Source: HXMU1420-2 sp017643305
GTDB taxonomy: Bacteria > Pseudomonadota > Alphaproteobacteria > Rhodobacterales > Rhodobacteraceae
Direction of reading: 5' to 3'
Assembly (NCBI GenBank): GCA_965217135.1
Contig: OZ244249.1
Span: forward strand, 3,720,001 to 3,784,000
DNA length: 64,000 bases
In this document: in pieces, positions 52,543 through 61,260 of the stretch
Position numbering within the stretch: position 1 is the stretch's first letter
How the letters are laid out: every line of letters starts with the position of its first letter
The notes under the pieces: generated by a model
Told to the model about the DNA's origin: nothing
The model's input: only the letters and a program-made list of their open reading frames with translations
Databases searched by the model: none
Translations under genes and position numbers: made by a program

Positions 52543-54633
52543 TCAGGCCGCTTCCTTGTTCAAATCATCGAAACTACGGCCCTCGGCCACCAACTGCTCC
52601 AGCAGAGGGGCCGGTTGCCAGAAATATGCATCTTCTTCGGCATAGCCGCGGATATCATCGAGCAGTGCGGGCAGGCCCTGCATGTCCGCCCATTTCAGCG
52701 GTCCGCCATTGTAGCGCGGGAACCCGTAGCCAAAGAGCAAGGTCATATCCACGTCCAGCGGACGCCGGGCAATGCCCTCACCCACCACCTTGGCAGCCTC
52801 GTTCACCATGGACGCCATGTAGCGGCGCACGATATCTTCGTCGCTAAACTCACGCGGGGTGATGCCCAGCTCAGCCCGTTCTGCCTCGATCAGTTCCATC
52901 ACCTGCGGGTTCGGTACACCGCCGCGCTTGCCACCGGCATAGTCATAGTAACCCTTGCCGGTCTTCTGACCGAAATTGCCATCCTCGCACAGTTTGTCAG
53001 GATAGGTCGGCACCCTCTCACGTGGGTCGCGCGTGGGCGCCAAACGTTTGCGCGTGGCCCAACCGATGTCCAACCCTGCCAGATCCGCCACTGCAAACGG
53101 CCCCATGGCAAAGCCAAAACCTGTCATAGCCTTGTCGATCTGATATGGCGATGCTCCATCCAGCACCAGATGGTCGGCGCAGGTGCGATAGGTTTTCAGG
53201 ATGCGGTTGCCAATGAAGCCATCACAAACCCCGGCCCGGACCGAAACCTTGCCCAGCTTCTTGCCCAGCGCGAACCCCGTTGCAACAACGTCGGGCGCGG
53301 TAGCATCGGCTACCACGACTTCCAGCAATTTCATCACATGCGCGGGGGAAAAGAAGTGCAGCCCGATCACGTCGCCAGGACGCGATGTGCAGGCGGCAAT
53401 TTCATCAATATCCAGATAGGATGTGTTCGACGCCAGCACCGCACCGCGTTTGCACACGGCATCCAGTTGGGTGAACACCTGCTTCTTCACACCCATCTCT
53501 TCAAACACGGCCTCAATCACAAGATCCACGTCCGACAGGGCAGCATACTCTGTGCTCAAGGTCAGCGCTTTGCCGGTGATCGCATCGTATTTGTCCTGGC
53601 TCAGCTTGCCACGCTTTACCGCGCCACCCAGATTGCCTTCGATGCGGCCCCGCGCGGCTTCGGCCGCTTCCGGCGTCATTTCCAGCAGAACAACATTCAG
53701 GCCGGACAACAGACAGGCCGTGGCAATGCCAGACCCCATGGTGCCGCCGCCAATCACGCCAATGGCGTTCAGGTCACGGGGTGCCACGCCCTCCAGCTCC
53801 GGCAGCTTGCTGACGGCACGTTCGGAGAAGAACGCATGGATCATCCCCTGCCGCTGATCAGTTTCCATCAGCTCGCGGAACAGTGCGCGTTCCGCAGCAA
53901 CGCCTTCAGCAAACGGCAGGTCGCACGCGGCCTTCACCGCCCGCACGCAATAAGCGGGCGAAATCTGGCCCCGGCTGCGTGCCAGCGTTGCATCATAAGC
54001 AGCGTCAAAGTCGATGGGAGCGGGCGCGGGCATCTCGCTCACTGCGCGGCGTGGCGCACCGGCATCCAGCAGCTCCTGCGCATAGGTCAGCCCAATGTTG
54101 CGCGGCTCACCCTCGGCAATGCGGTCGATTACACCTAGCTCCAGCGCCTGTTGCGCATTGATCTGGCGGCCGGTGGTCATGATATCCAGAGACTTTTCCA
54201 CGCCCACAAGACGTGGCAAACGCTGCGTTCCAGTGGCGCCGGGTATCAGTCCCAGATGTACCTCCGGCAGGCCCATCCGCGCAGACGGCACGGCGATACG
54301 GTAATGCGTGGAAATCGCAATCTCTAGTCCGCCACCCAGCGCCGTGCCATGCATTGAGGACACGACCAGCAGTGGTGACGCTTCGATCCGGTTGCACACA
54401 TCCGGCAGGTAGGGTTTGGTCGGTGGCTTGCCAAACTCGCGAATGTCAGCGCCGGCAAAATAGGTCCGTCCGCCGCCATAGATCAGTATCGCGCGGGCGC
54501 CTTCGGCTTCGGCCCTTTCCACACCGGCGATCAGCCCAGCACGCACATCCATACCCAGCGCGTTTACTGGCGGATTGTTCGCCTTCAGAACTGCGATGTC
54601 TCCAATGCGTTCGTATTCGATGGCCTCCGACAT
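52543..54633 (-). CDS. Bifunctional enoyl-CoA hydratase / 3-hydroxyacyl-CoA dehydrogenase (FadB/FadJ type)
   Basis: 696 residues. The N-terminal crotonase part (about 1-190) has YFAGADIREFGKPP and SMHGTALGGGLEIAISTHYR. The NAD-binding part from about 285 has IGVIGGGTMGSGIAT, followed by LIIEAVFE-type ASNTSYLDIDEIA, DVIGLHFFSPAHVMKLLEVV, and the C-terminal dehydrogenase domain with GYGFPRYNGGP. It hydrates and oxidises beta-oxidation intermediates. No thiolase is present in the operon. ATG 54633 follows GAGGAGGG; first gene of the leftward run to 47523. Confidence 0.93.
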   Translation of the reverse strand: MSEAIEYERIGDIAVLKANNPPVNALGMDVRAGLIAGVERAEAEGARAILIYGGGRTYFAGADIREFGKPPTKPYLPDVCNRIEASPLLVVSSMHGTALGGGLEIAISTHYRIAVPSARMGLPEVHLGLIPGATGTQRLPRLVGVEKSLDIMTTGRQINAQQALELGVIDRIAEGEPRNIGLTYAQELLDAGAPRRAVSEMPAPAPIDFDAAYDATLARSRGQISPAYCVRAVKAACDLPFAEGVAAERALFRELMETDQRQGMIHAFFSERAVSKLPELEGVAPRDLNAIGVIGGGTMGSGIATACLLSGLNVVLLEMTPEAAEAARGRIEGNLGGAVKRGKLSQDKYDAITGKALTLSTEYAALSDVDLVIEAVFEEMGVKKQVFTQLDAVCKRGAVLASNTSYLDIDEIAACTSRPGDVIGLHFFSPAHVMKLLEVVVADATAPDVVATGFALGKKLGKVSVRAGVCDGFIGNRILKTYRTCADHLVLDGASPYQIDKAMTGFGFAMGPFAVADLAGLDIGWATRKRLAPTRDPRERVPTYPDKLCEDGNFGQKTGKGYYDYAGGKRGGVPNPQVMELIEAERAELGITPREFSDEDIVRRYMASMVNEAAKVVGEGIARRPLDVDMTLLFGYGFPRYNGGPLKWADMQGLPALLDDIRGYAEEDAYFWQPAPLLEQLVAEGRSFDDLNKEAA

Positions 54634-54735
54634 GTGCCCTCCTCAATGGCTCGACAAAGTAAATCCCACAGCGCCTCCCAGCGCAATCGGTTCCATGCCT
54701 TTCTGTACAAAACCTGACGTCACGATCAAGACTGC

Positions 54736-54754
54736 AGTTCCGGCATGCGGAACT
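54736..54754. promoter_or_regulatory. 19-base inverted repeat upstream of beta-oxidation operon
   Basis: AGTTCCG and CGGAACT flank GCATG, in the 228-base gap between the aldehyde dehydrogenase stop (54862) and the FadB-type start (54633). A perfect seven-base arm on each side suggests a regulator site controlling the leftward operon. The GTTC/GAAC core is shared with the repeat beside the IclR gene. Nothing else was recognised in this gap. Confidence 0.4.
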
Positions 54755-54861
54755 AAGTTTCACAATGTCATACCGGGGGATAACGTAGACACCACAACGA
54801 TAATCCCGCCAAGGGCAATTGCGGGATCGTCCAACGCCGGCGGTCGAAACATTAGATCAAA

Positions 54862-56346
54862 TCAAAGCTGGATCCAGGCAGTCTTCAGGTCCACGTATTT
54901 TTCCAAGGCATGCAGCGATTTGTCATGTCCGTTGCCGGATTGTCCGACACCACCCAGAGGCACGGTATTGTCGGCACCACCATAGGTGTTCACATGCACA
55001 ACTCCCGCCCGGATCGCGGCAATCATCCGATGTGCCCGGGACAGGTTTGCAGTCCAGACCGCCGCCGCCAGCCCGAAATCGGTGGCGTTGGCCAACGCGA
55101 TGGCCTCAGCTTCACCAGAGAAGCGGGTGACGGCCAGAACTGGACCAAACACTTCGCGCTGGAACAGGGTCGCATCGCGGGTGACATCCGTGACGATAGC
55201 GGGTGACATGTAAGTGCCACCCGTGTCCTGCAGAATGCGCTGACCGCCGGTCACCACGTTGCCGCCCTCAGCGCGGGCCGTGTCCATGAATTGCAGGTTA
55301 CGTGCCAACTGAACTTCGGAATTTACCGCACCCACCTGCGTATCGGGTGCCAGCGGGTCGCCAACGCGCAATTTCTCCGCCTCTTCCTGCAAGAGCGCAA
55401 CAAATTCATTGTGAATGCTGTCTTGCACCAGCAACCGGGAGCCGGCCACACAGACCTGACCGGAGTTGCGGAAAATCCCCGCGGCTGACACGCGCGCCGC
55501 CTGCTGCAAGTCTGGCGCATCTGCGAACACGATATTGGGCGATTTGCCCCCCAGCTCCAGATACACACGCTTGAGGTTGGATTGCGCCGACGCCTCCAGC
55601 AACTTGCGCCCTGTCATGCCAGAGCCTGTGAAGGTCAGCACATCGCACCCTATCGACCGCGCGAGCGCATCCCCCGTCTCAACTCCGGTCCCGGTCACGA
55701 CGTTTAGCACCCCGTCCGGCAGCCCACATTCCGCACAGATCTCAGCCAGCCGCAGAAGCGAAAGCGACGCGGTTTCCGCGGGTTTCAACACCACAGAATT
55801 GCCCATCGCCAGCGCCGGAGCCAGCTTCCACGCGCCGATCATCAGCGGGAAGTTCCACGGCACAATCGCGCCCACCACCCCCACCGGCATTCGGTGCACC
55901 AGCCCAAGGACATTGGCCGCTGTTGGGGCAATCTCCCCCGGAATCTTGTCCAGTGCTTCGGCATAATATCGAAACGTCCCCGCCGCACTGCCCGGTTCCG
56001 CTTTTAACGCCATGGCCAGTTCGGTGCCGTTGTCGCGAATGCCCAGAACGGCAAGCGCAAGCGCTTCTGCCTCTATCCGCTCGGCAATCGCATACAATAC
56101 TTTTTTTCGTGCCGCAGGTGGCTGACCCGACCAGCGCCCGTCCTCAAACGCCACCCGCGCGGCCAAAACAGCCGAGTCGACATCATCGCGTCTAGCCCCC
56201 TGAAGCGTTGTCAGCACCCGCCCATCGATGGGAGAGGTCACCTGCACCGGCGCCCCGCCCCCATCGCGCCAGCCGCCATCGATGAACAGTTTCTGGGGAG
56301 GGATAACACGTGTGCGCAGCGCGTCGATCTGGCTTTGATCGGTCAT
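54862..56346 (-). CDS. NAD(P)-dependent aldehyde dehydrogenase, PuuC-like
   Basis: 494 residues. GAIVPWNFPLMIGAWKLAPAL and VLKPAETASLS form the cofactor site, FTGSGMTGRKLL the Rossmann turn, LELGGKSPN contains the general-base Glu, and FRNSGQVCVAGSRL the catalytic Cys. It oxidises an aldehyde to its acid; the gamma-glutamyl-aminobutyraldehyde/betaine class fits best. ATG 56346 follows GGAG; an open extension of nine codons is less likely. Divergent from an IclR regulator and near a class III aminotransferase, which together suggest amine or polyamine catabolism. Confidence 0.88.
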   Translation of the reverse strand: MTDQSQIDALRTRVIPPQKLFIDGGWRDGGGAPVQVTSPIDGRVLTTLQGARRDDVDSAVLAARVAFEDGRWSGQPPAARKKVLYAIAERIEAEALALAVLGIRDNGTELAMALKAEPGSAAGTFRYYAEALDKIPGEIAPTAANVLGLVHRMPVGVVGAIVPWNFPLMIGAWKLAPALAMGNSVVLKPAETASLSLLRLAEICAECGLPDGVLNVVTGTGVETGDALARSIGCDVLTFTGSGMTGRKLLEASAQSNLKRVYLELGGKSPNIVFADAPDLQQAARVSAAGIFRNSGQVCVAGSRLLVQDSIHNEFVALLQEEAEKLRVGDPLAPDTQVGAVNSEVQLARNLQFMDTARAEGGNVVTGGQRILQDTGGTYMSPAIVTDVTRDATLFQREVFGPVLAVTRFSGEAEAIALANATDFGLAAAVWTANLSRAHRMIAAIRAGVVHVNTYGGADNTVPLGGVGQSGNGHDKSLHALEKYVDLKTAWIQL

Positions 56347-56366
56347 GGGGGGGCTCCAATCGCGTT

Positions 56367-56383
56367 GGTTCATTAATTGAACC
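56367..56383. promoter_or_regulatory. 17-base inverted repeat, candidate IclR-type operator
   Basis: GGTTCATTAATTGAACC lies between the divergent aldehyde dehydrogenase (start 56346) and IclR (start 56489) genes, with a looser copy starting GGTTCC directly after it at 56387. The position suits autoregulation and control of the dehydrogenase. Confidence 0.45.
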
Positions 56384-56488
56384 GCCGGTTCCTTTTAATT
56401 TGACAGGGCGACAGGCGTCGCGTCAAGTGAAAGGCGCCCGGGGCCAGGCGGTACGGGACAGATCGCAAGACCAAAGTTGCAGGGTCAC

Positions 56489-57268
56489 ATGGGAACCGTT
56501 GCCAAAGCTCTTTCGCTGCTGAACCTCTTCAGCATGGAACAGCCCGAAATTGGGCTGAGCGATGTGGCACGGCTGTCAGGTATGAACAAGGCCACCGCCT
56601 ATCGCCTGCTGTCGGAGCTTCAGTCACAGGGGATCGTGGAACAGGTCGGCCCAGACCGCGCTTATCGGCTGGGCCCTGGCGTCTTGCGGCTGGCTGCCCT
56701 GCGCGAAGCGTCGGTGCCGTTGTTGACCGTCGCGCGCGAAGTGGTGCGCGCGCTCAGCGACGAAACAGGCGAAACCGCACATATGTCGGTCATCAGGGGC
56801 ACGCGGCTCAGTGCGCTGACCTATGCTTACAGCCAGGCCCACGCCACCCGCGTCACCATGGAAAACGCAACTGATTTGGCCTTTCACGCAACCGGGTCGG
56901 GCCTGGCGGTCCTGGCCTTTTCAGATCCGGGTTTCGTGAACGAAACTCTGGCGCAACCTCTGCCCGCCTACACCGAAGAAACGGTCACAGACAGCGCGGC
57001 AGTCCGGGCCGCCTTAGACGCCGCGCGGCTGACCGGCGTCGCGGAATGCCGGGGGCTGTTCGAGGCGGAAGTACATTCTCACGCCGCTCCTGTTTTCGGA
57101 CCCGACGGCAAGCCGCTGGGCGCACTGGCCATAGCCGCGCCTTATGCCCGGATGACCAACGCGACCGCCGCCCGCATCCACGCCGCTGTGATCGCTGGCA
57201 CGCGGGAACTGACCCACCGAACCGGTGGCGCGCTGCCCGCAGATTACCCCACTGGTGCACCAACATGA
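56489..57268 (+). CDS. IclR-family transcriptional regulator
   Basis: 259 residues. The N-terminal winged helix has TVAKALSLLNLFSMEQPEIG, then LSDVARLSGMNKATAYRLLSEL as the helix-turn-helix, and GIVEQVGPDRAYRLGPGVL as the wing. The C-terminal effector domain has ETGETAHMSVIRG, HATGSGLAVLAF, and GVAECRGLFEAEVHSHAAPVF. ATG 56489 follows AGGG. Members act as repressors or activators of catabolic genes; likely targets are the divergent aldehyde dehydrogenase and the aminotransferase downstream. Confidence 0.9.
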   Translation: MGTVAKALSLLNLFSMEQPEIGLSDVARLSGMNKATAYRLLSELQSQGIVEQVGPDRAYRLGPGVLRLAALREASVPLLTVAREVVRALSDETGETAHMSVIRGTRLSALTYAYSQAHATRVTMENATDLAFHATGSGLAVLAFSDPGFVNETLAQPLPAYTEETVTDSAAVRAALDAARLTGVAECRGLFEAEVHSHAAPVFGPDGKPLGALAIAAPYARMTNATAARIHAAVIAGTRELTHRTGGALPADYPTGAPT

Positions 57269-57342
57269 CCGCACCAAATCATGCCCCGCACCGCTTCCCG
57301 CGCGCGCGGCGCGCTTCACCCTGACTGTTTGAGGACACCAAG

Positions 57343-58695
57343 ATGAAAGATTCCAATTACCTGAAGGAAATGAACGCACGGTCCCTATGGCACCCGATGG
57401 CACATCCGGCCGACAGCCTTGCAAACCCACCCACCATTGTTACCGGCGCGTCTGGTGTATGCATAACCGACATCGATGGGCACGAGGTGGTCGATGCTGT
57501 GGGTGGCCTGTGGAACGTGAACCTCGGCTTCTCCTGCAAGCCGGTCAAAGACGCGATCGCCGCGCAGCTGGACCGCCTGCCCTATTATTCGATCTTCCGG
57601 GGCACGACGAATGACAACGTAATCCAACTGGCCGAAGAACTGCGAGACTTCTTCGAACCCGACGGGCTGAGCCGCGCGTTTTATACCTCTGGCGGATCTG
57701 ACAGCGTGGAAACCGCCCTGCGCCTCGCCCGGCAATACCACAAGGTCCGGGGCGAAGCAGGTCGCATCAAATACCTAAGCCTCAAGAAAGGCTATCACGG
57801 CACGCATTTCGGCGGGGCCAGTGTGAACGGCAACGCAAATTTCCGCACCAATTACGAACCCCTGCTGCCGGGCTGTTTCCAGATCCCCGCGCCTTACACC
57901 TATCGCAACCCGTTCAACGAACCGGACCCGGCAAAGCTGGCCCAACTGTGCCTGTCCGCTCTGGAGGATGAGATTGCCTTCCAAGGCGCCAATACGATTG
58001 CGGCCTTTATCATGGAGCCCGTGCTGGGCGCAGGCGGCGTAATCCCCCCGCATGAAAGCTTCATGCCGGGCGTGCGCGAGATTTGCAGCAGGAACGGCAT
58101 CCTGTTGATTGCCGACGAAGTCATCACCGGCTTTGGGCGCACAGGCGATTGGACCGGGTCGCGCCACTGGGGCGTACAGCCCGATATGGCAGCGACTGCC
58201 AAGGCCATCACCAACGGCTATTTCCCGTTCGGTGCGGTTATGATTTCCGAAGAGATCGCGCAAACCTTTGAACAGGACACCACCGGCACAGCGAATATCG
58301 GGCACGGCTACACCTATTCCGGCCACCCTGTGGGTGCGGCTGCGGCGCTGGCCTGTCTGGCGGAAACCATCAAGTTGGATGTGCCCAGCAACGCCGCCGC
58401 GCGGGGGCAGCAGTTTCACACCGGGTTGCTGGCGCTGCAGGACAAATACGACATCATCGGCGATGTCCGGGGCGGGCACGGTTTGATGCTGGCGATGGAG
58501 CTGGTCAGTGACCAGGTTACAAAGACACCAATCGACAAGGAAGTGACGTTCAAATTGCAGGATGCGGTATACAAGGCCGGAGCGATGGTCCGCGTATCCG
58601 GCCCCAACCTGATCCTGTCACCGCCGCTGGTGCTGACCGAAGACGACGTGAACGTGGTGCTCAACGCGCTGGACGCCGGGTTTGCCTCGCTCTGA
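57343..58695 (+). CDS. Class III (omega-amino acid) aminotransferase
   Basis: 450 residues, fold-type I PLP enzyme. LWHPMAHPAD opens the family, with FYTSGGSDSVETALRLARQY as the phosphate-binding loop. LLIADEVITGFGRTG contains the Asp that contacts the pyridine N, and K287 in AATAKAITNGYFPFGAV is the Schiff-base lysine. It transfers an amino group from an omega-amine or beta-amino acid, usually to pyruvate or glyoxylate. Candidate substrates (putrescine, taurine, beta-alanine) cannot be separated here. Follows the IclR gene by 74 bases; the EamA gene begins five bases after its stop. Confidence 0.9.
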   Translation: MKDSNYLKEMNARSLWHPMAHPADSLANPPTIVTGASGVCITDIDGHEVVDAVGGLWNVNLGFSCKPVKDAIAAQLDRLPYYSIFRGTTNDNVIQLAEELRDFFEPDGLSRAFYTSGGSDSVETALRLARQYHKVRGEAGRIKYLSLKKGYHGTHFGGASVNGNANFRTNYEPLLPGCFQIPAPYTYRNPFNEPDPAKLAQLCLSALEDEIAFQGANTIAAFIMEPVLGAGGVIPPHESFMPGVREICSRNGILLIADEVITGFGRTGDWTGSRHWGVQPDMAATAKAITNGYFPFGAVMISEEIAQTFEQDTTGTANIGHGYTYSGHPVGAAAALACLAETIKLDVPSNAAARGQQFHTGLLALQDKYDIIGDVRGGHGLMLAMELVSDQVTKTPIDKEVTFKLQDAVYKAGAMVRVSGPNLILSPPLVLTEDDVNVVLNALDAGFASL

Positions 58696-58699
58696 CGCG

Positions 58700-59563
58700 A
58701 TGGGCCCACGCGACATCGGCCTAGGTGTCGGTGTTGCACTGGTCTGGGGGATGGGCCTGGTGTTTGCCAAGGCGGCCATCGAAACCTTTCCCCCGATCCT
58801 GCTGATGTTTTTCCGCTTCGGGCTGACCGCCTTTGTGCTGGTCTGGTTCGTACCAGTGCCGCGCGGGCATTTTGCACGGCTTTTCTGGATCGCGGTGGTC
58901 TCCGCAGCGATTCAGTATTCGCTGGTCTTCACCGGGCTCAAGGCGCTGGACGCGTCAGTCGCGGTGCTTATCCTGCAACTGGAGGTCCCGTTCCTGACCC
59001 TGATCGGCGCGTTGATGCTGGGCGAACGCACCAGTCTGCGCAAATGGATCGGGATCGCCGTGGCCTTTGCCGGTGTGGCGCTGATCGCGGGCGTACCCGA
59101 AGTCGCCGCCGCCTGGGGCGCGGTGTTGATGGTGATCTGCGGATCCATCTCCTGGGCGTTCGGGCAGGCCATGGTTCGGCACCTTCAGGGGCTCGACGGA
59201 TTAACCACCACCGCCTGGGTCGCAGTGATGGCCACACCCCAACTGCTGCTTATGTCGCTTCTGATCGAAACCGGTCAGGCAGATGCAATCCGCCAGGCAG
59301 ACCCGGTCGTCTGGGTCACCGTGCTCTATCTCGGGCTGGTCATGACGGCGCTGGGATACGGCATGTGGTACACATTGCTACGCCGCAACCCGGTGTCCCA
59401 CGCTGCCCCGTTTCTTTTGCTACTGCCGGTCTTCGGCGTGTTGGGCGGCGTACTTTTCCTCGGTGAACGTTTGGCAGGTATGGCGCTGGTGGGTGGCGCG
59501 ATTGTCATCGTCGGTGTCGGCTTCATCCTGACGGATCGTGCGGCAAACCCAAGCCAAGATTGA
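58700..59563 (+). CDS. EamA/DMT-family transporter
   Basis: 287 residues with ten hydrophobic segments in two repeated halves. Each half ends in the family pattern, as in VLILQLEVPFLTLIGALMLGER and FLLLLPVFGVLGGVLFLGER, where the Glu-Arg pair closes the EamA domain. Members export amino acids, amines or metabolites. The ATG at 58700 was taken; a TTG inside the aminotransferase end would add six residues. Likely co-transcribed with the aminotransferase, perhaps moving its substrate or product. Confidence 0.87.
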   Translation: MGPRDIGLGVGVALVWGMGLVFAKAAIETFPPILLMFFRFGLTAFVLVWFVPVPRGHFARLFWIAVVSAAIQYSLVFTGLKALDASVAVLILQLEVPFLTLIGALMLGERTSLRKWIGIAVAFAGVALIAGVPEVAAAWGAVLMVICGSISWAFGQAMVRHLQGLDGLTTTAWVAVMATPQLLLMSLLIETGQADAIRQADPVVWVTVLYLGLVMTALGYGMWYTLLRRNPVSHAAPFLLLLPVFGVLGGVLFLGERLAGMALVGGAIVIVGVGFILTDRAANPSQD

Positions 59564-59632
59564 TCGAATCGCACATCACGGTAGTCTTGCCCTGCGTAGT
59601 TCCAGCGTAAGCGCAATAAAGGGAGACGACGA

Positions 59633-60454
59633 ATGTGTGATGTCTGCGTAATGAATGCCGTGAAGGAGCAAATGCTGTCGCGGCGGGATTTCTTCAAGAC
59701 CAGCGCCATAGCCGGGGCCGCCGCCGCAGTCGGCAGCGTTGTTTCAGCCCCCAGCGCAATGGCTGCCGGACATGGCGGCGTCGTGGACATGACGCATGTC
59801 TATGACGAAACCTTCCCGACCTATTTCGGCGCACCTGGGATCGAGATCAACCAGGCGTTCAATTACAAGGAAAACGGGTTCAACCTGTTCAACCTTGCCA
59901 TCAACGAACACACCGGAACGCATATCGACGCGCCGCTGCATTTCTCGGCCGATGGCCAGTCGGTGGATGAAATCCCGGTTGCAAACCTCGTTGTTCCGCT
60001 TTGTGTAGTCGACATTGCCGCCAAGGCCGAAGATAACCCTGACGCGCAAGTCACACCTGACGATCTGAGTGCTTGGATTGCAGCCAATGGCGACATCCCC
60101 GACAAGGCCTGCGTCGCGATGCATTCGGGCTGGGCCGGGAAAACCGGCGGTGACGATTACCGCAATGTCGGTGCAGATGAAAAAATGCACTTTCCCGGAT
60201 TTCACGTTGAAGCCGCTCAGATGCTTATGGAACAAACCGGCGCGGTCGCCATCGCCGTTGACACGCTGTCGCTGGATCACGGGCCAAGCGCGGATTTCGC
60301 CACGCACTACGTCTGGCTGCCCACAAACCGATACGGGATAGAAAACCTCGCTGGGCTGGACAAGGTCCCAGCTGCTGGGGCCACGCTGGTGGTCGGCGCA
60401 GGAACCCACAAAGGTGGCAGCGGCGGTCCCTGCCGCGTGTTTGCGATGGTCTGA
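59633..60454 (+). CDS. Exported cyclase-family (isatin hydrolase/kynurenine formamidase-like) protein
   Basis: 273 residues. A twin-arginine signal, LSRRDFFKTSAIAGAAAAVG, is followed by a cut near PSAMAAG (about residue 45). The metal motif HTGTHIDAPLHF is the H-x-G-T-H-x-D-x-P-x-H signature of the cyclase family, with a manganese or zinc ion. SLDHGPSADFATH carries the later His pair. Tat export implies folding with its metal in the cytosol before reaching the periplasm, whereas most relatives are cytosolic. TGATG overlap with the next gene suggests a joint pathway. Confidence 0.85.
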   Translation: MCDVCVMNAVKEQMLSRRDFFKTSAIAGAAAAVGSVVSAPSAMAAGHGGVVDMTHVYDETFPTYFGAPGIEINQAFNYKENGFNLFNLAINEHTGTHIDAPLHFSADGQSVDEIPVANLVVPLCVVDIAAKAEDNPDAQVTPDDLSAWIAANGDIPDKACVAMHSGWAGKTGGDDYRNVGADEKMHFPGFHVEAAQMLMEQTGAVAIAVDTLSLDHGPSADFATHYVWLPTNRYGIENLAGLDKVPAAGATLVVGAGTHKGGSGGPCRVFAMV

Positions 60455-60849
60455 TGGGAACTGTTCCACTTTTGACAGATGAAGAGGTCAGCGCCGAGGC
60501 GCTGGCCGTCTTCGAAGATATCCGGGCCACGCGCGGTACGGATTTCATCAACAATTTCTGGCGCTCCCTGGCGCATGACCCCGCCTTGCTCAAGGCCACA
60601 TGGGAACGCTTGAAGATCGTCATGGCCCCCGGCGCACTGGATCCGCTGGTCAAGGAAATGATCTATGTCGCCGTCTCAACTGCCAATGGCTGTTCCTACT
60701 GCGTGCATTCCCACACTGCTGCAGCCAAGGCCAAAGGCATGACACCGGACATGCATGGGGAACTGTTGGCCGTGATCGGCATGGCGGCACAGACCAACGC
60801 ATTGGTGACTGGCCTGCAAACACAGGTAGACGACGCCTTCAAGGCCTGA
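60454..60849 (+). CDS. AhpD-like carboxymuconolactone decarboxylase family protein
   Basis: 131 residues, all helical. The core is EMIYVAVSTANGCSYCVHSH: the C-x2-C and following His of the AhpD type, suggesting thiol-disulphide or peroxidase-linked chemistry rather than decarboxylation. The helix after it, TAAAKAKGMTPDM, is also typical. It starts on the stop of the cyclase gene. It lacks a signal peptide, so it stays in the cytosol while its partner is exported. Confidence 0.82.
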   Translation: MGTVPLLTDEEVSAEALAVFEDIRATRGTDFINNFWRSLAHDPALLKATWERLKIVMAPGALDPLVKEMIYVAVSTANGCSYCVHSHTAAAKAKGMTPDMHGELLAVIGMAAQTNALVTGLQTQVDDAFKA

Positions 60850-60913
60850 CCCAAGGATTGCCCGAGACGCATGGCAGGTATGCTGCACTGCAATTGTTCA
60901 TTTTGCAGGCGCA

Positions 60914-60928
60914 GCATATATTGTATGC
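60914..60928. promoter_or_regulatory. Inverted repeat before the DUF1127 gene
   Basis: GCATA and TATGC flank TATTG in an AT-rich patch 29 bases before the DUF1127 ATG. It could be a regulator site or part of the promoter. No consensus was matched. Confidence 0.25.
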
Positions 60929-60956
60929 AACAAGGGTTCTAAGGTCAGGCAAAAAC

Positions 60957-61178
60957 ATGGCGGATGTTTCCACGACGACAGGCAGCTACACCGGGGTACT
61001 GCACAGCATCGCAGACGGCCTTCGCGCTTTTGGCCGCGCACTTATTACTGTTCCACATGCACAGGAAAAGATGCGGCAGGTCGAAGCCCTGCTCGCCCTC
61101 AGTGATGAAGAACTGGCGCAGCGCGGCCTGCGACGGCATGATATTGCACGATATGTTTTCGGGGGCAGCCCGCTCTGA
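60957..61178 (+). CDS. DUF1127 (YjiS-like) small protein
   Basis: 73 residues. The C-terminal DUF1127 block is ALLALSDEELAQRGLRRHDIARYVF, with the Arg-rich end that binds RNA in the characterised alphaproteobacterial members linked to small RNA CcsR (CcaF1). The N-terminal half is a short amphipathic stretch. Such proteins affect stress responses and small-RNA turnover. It has its own AT-rich upstream region, so it is probably separately transcribed. Confidence 0.85.
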   Translation: MADVSTTTGSYTGVLHSIADGLRAFGRALITVPHAQEKMRQVEALLALSDEELAQRGLRRHDIARYVFGGSPL

Positions 61179-61260
61179 AAACCGGAAGCATTGCGATCTG
61201 TCATTGCGGTGTCATGTGAACATGCATTAGCACTTCTCCAGAGACAGTCTGGAGGGGCCG

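Noticed and set aside
52231..54138. A 635-codon open frame on the plus strand
   Set aside because: It lies wholly antisense to the acyl-CoA dehydrogenase and FadB-type genes, whose motifs are clear; the composition is a low-complexity mirror of GC-rich coding sequence.
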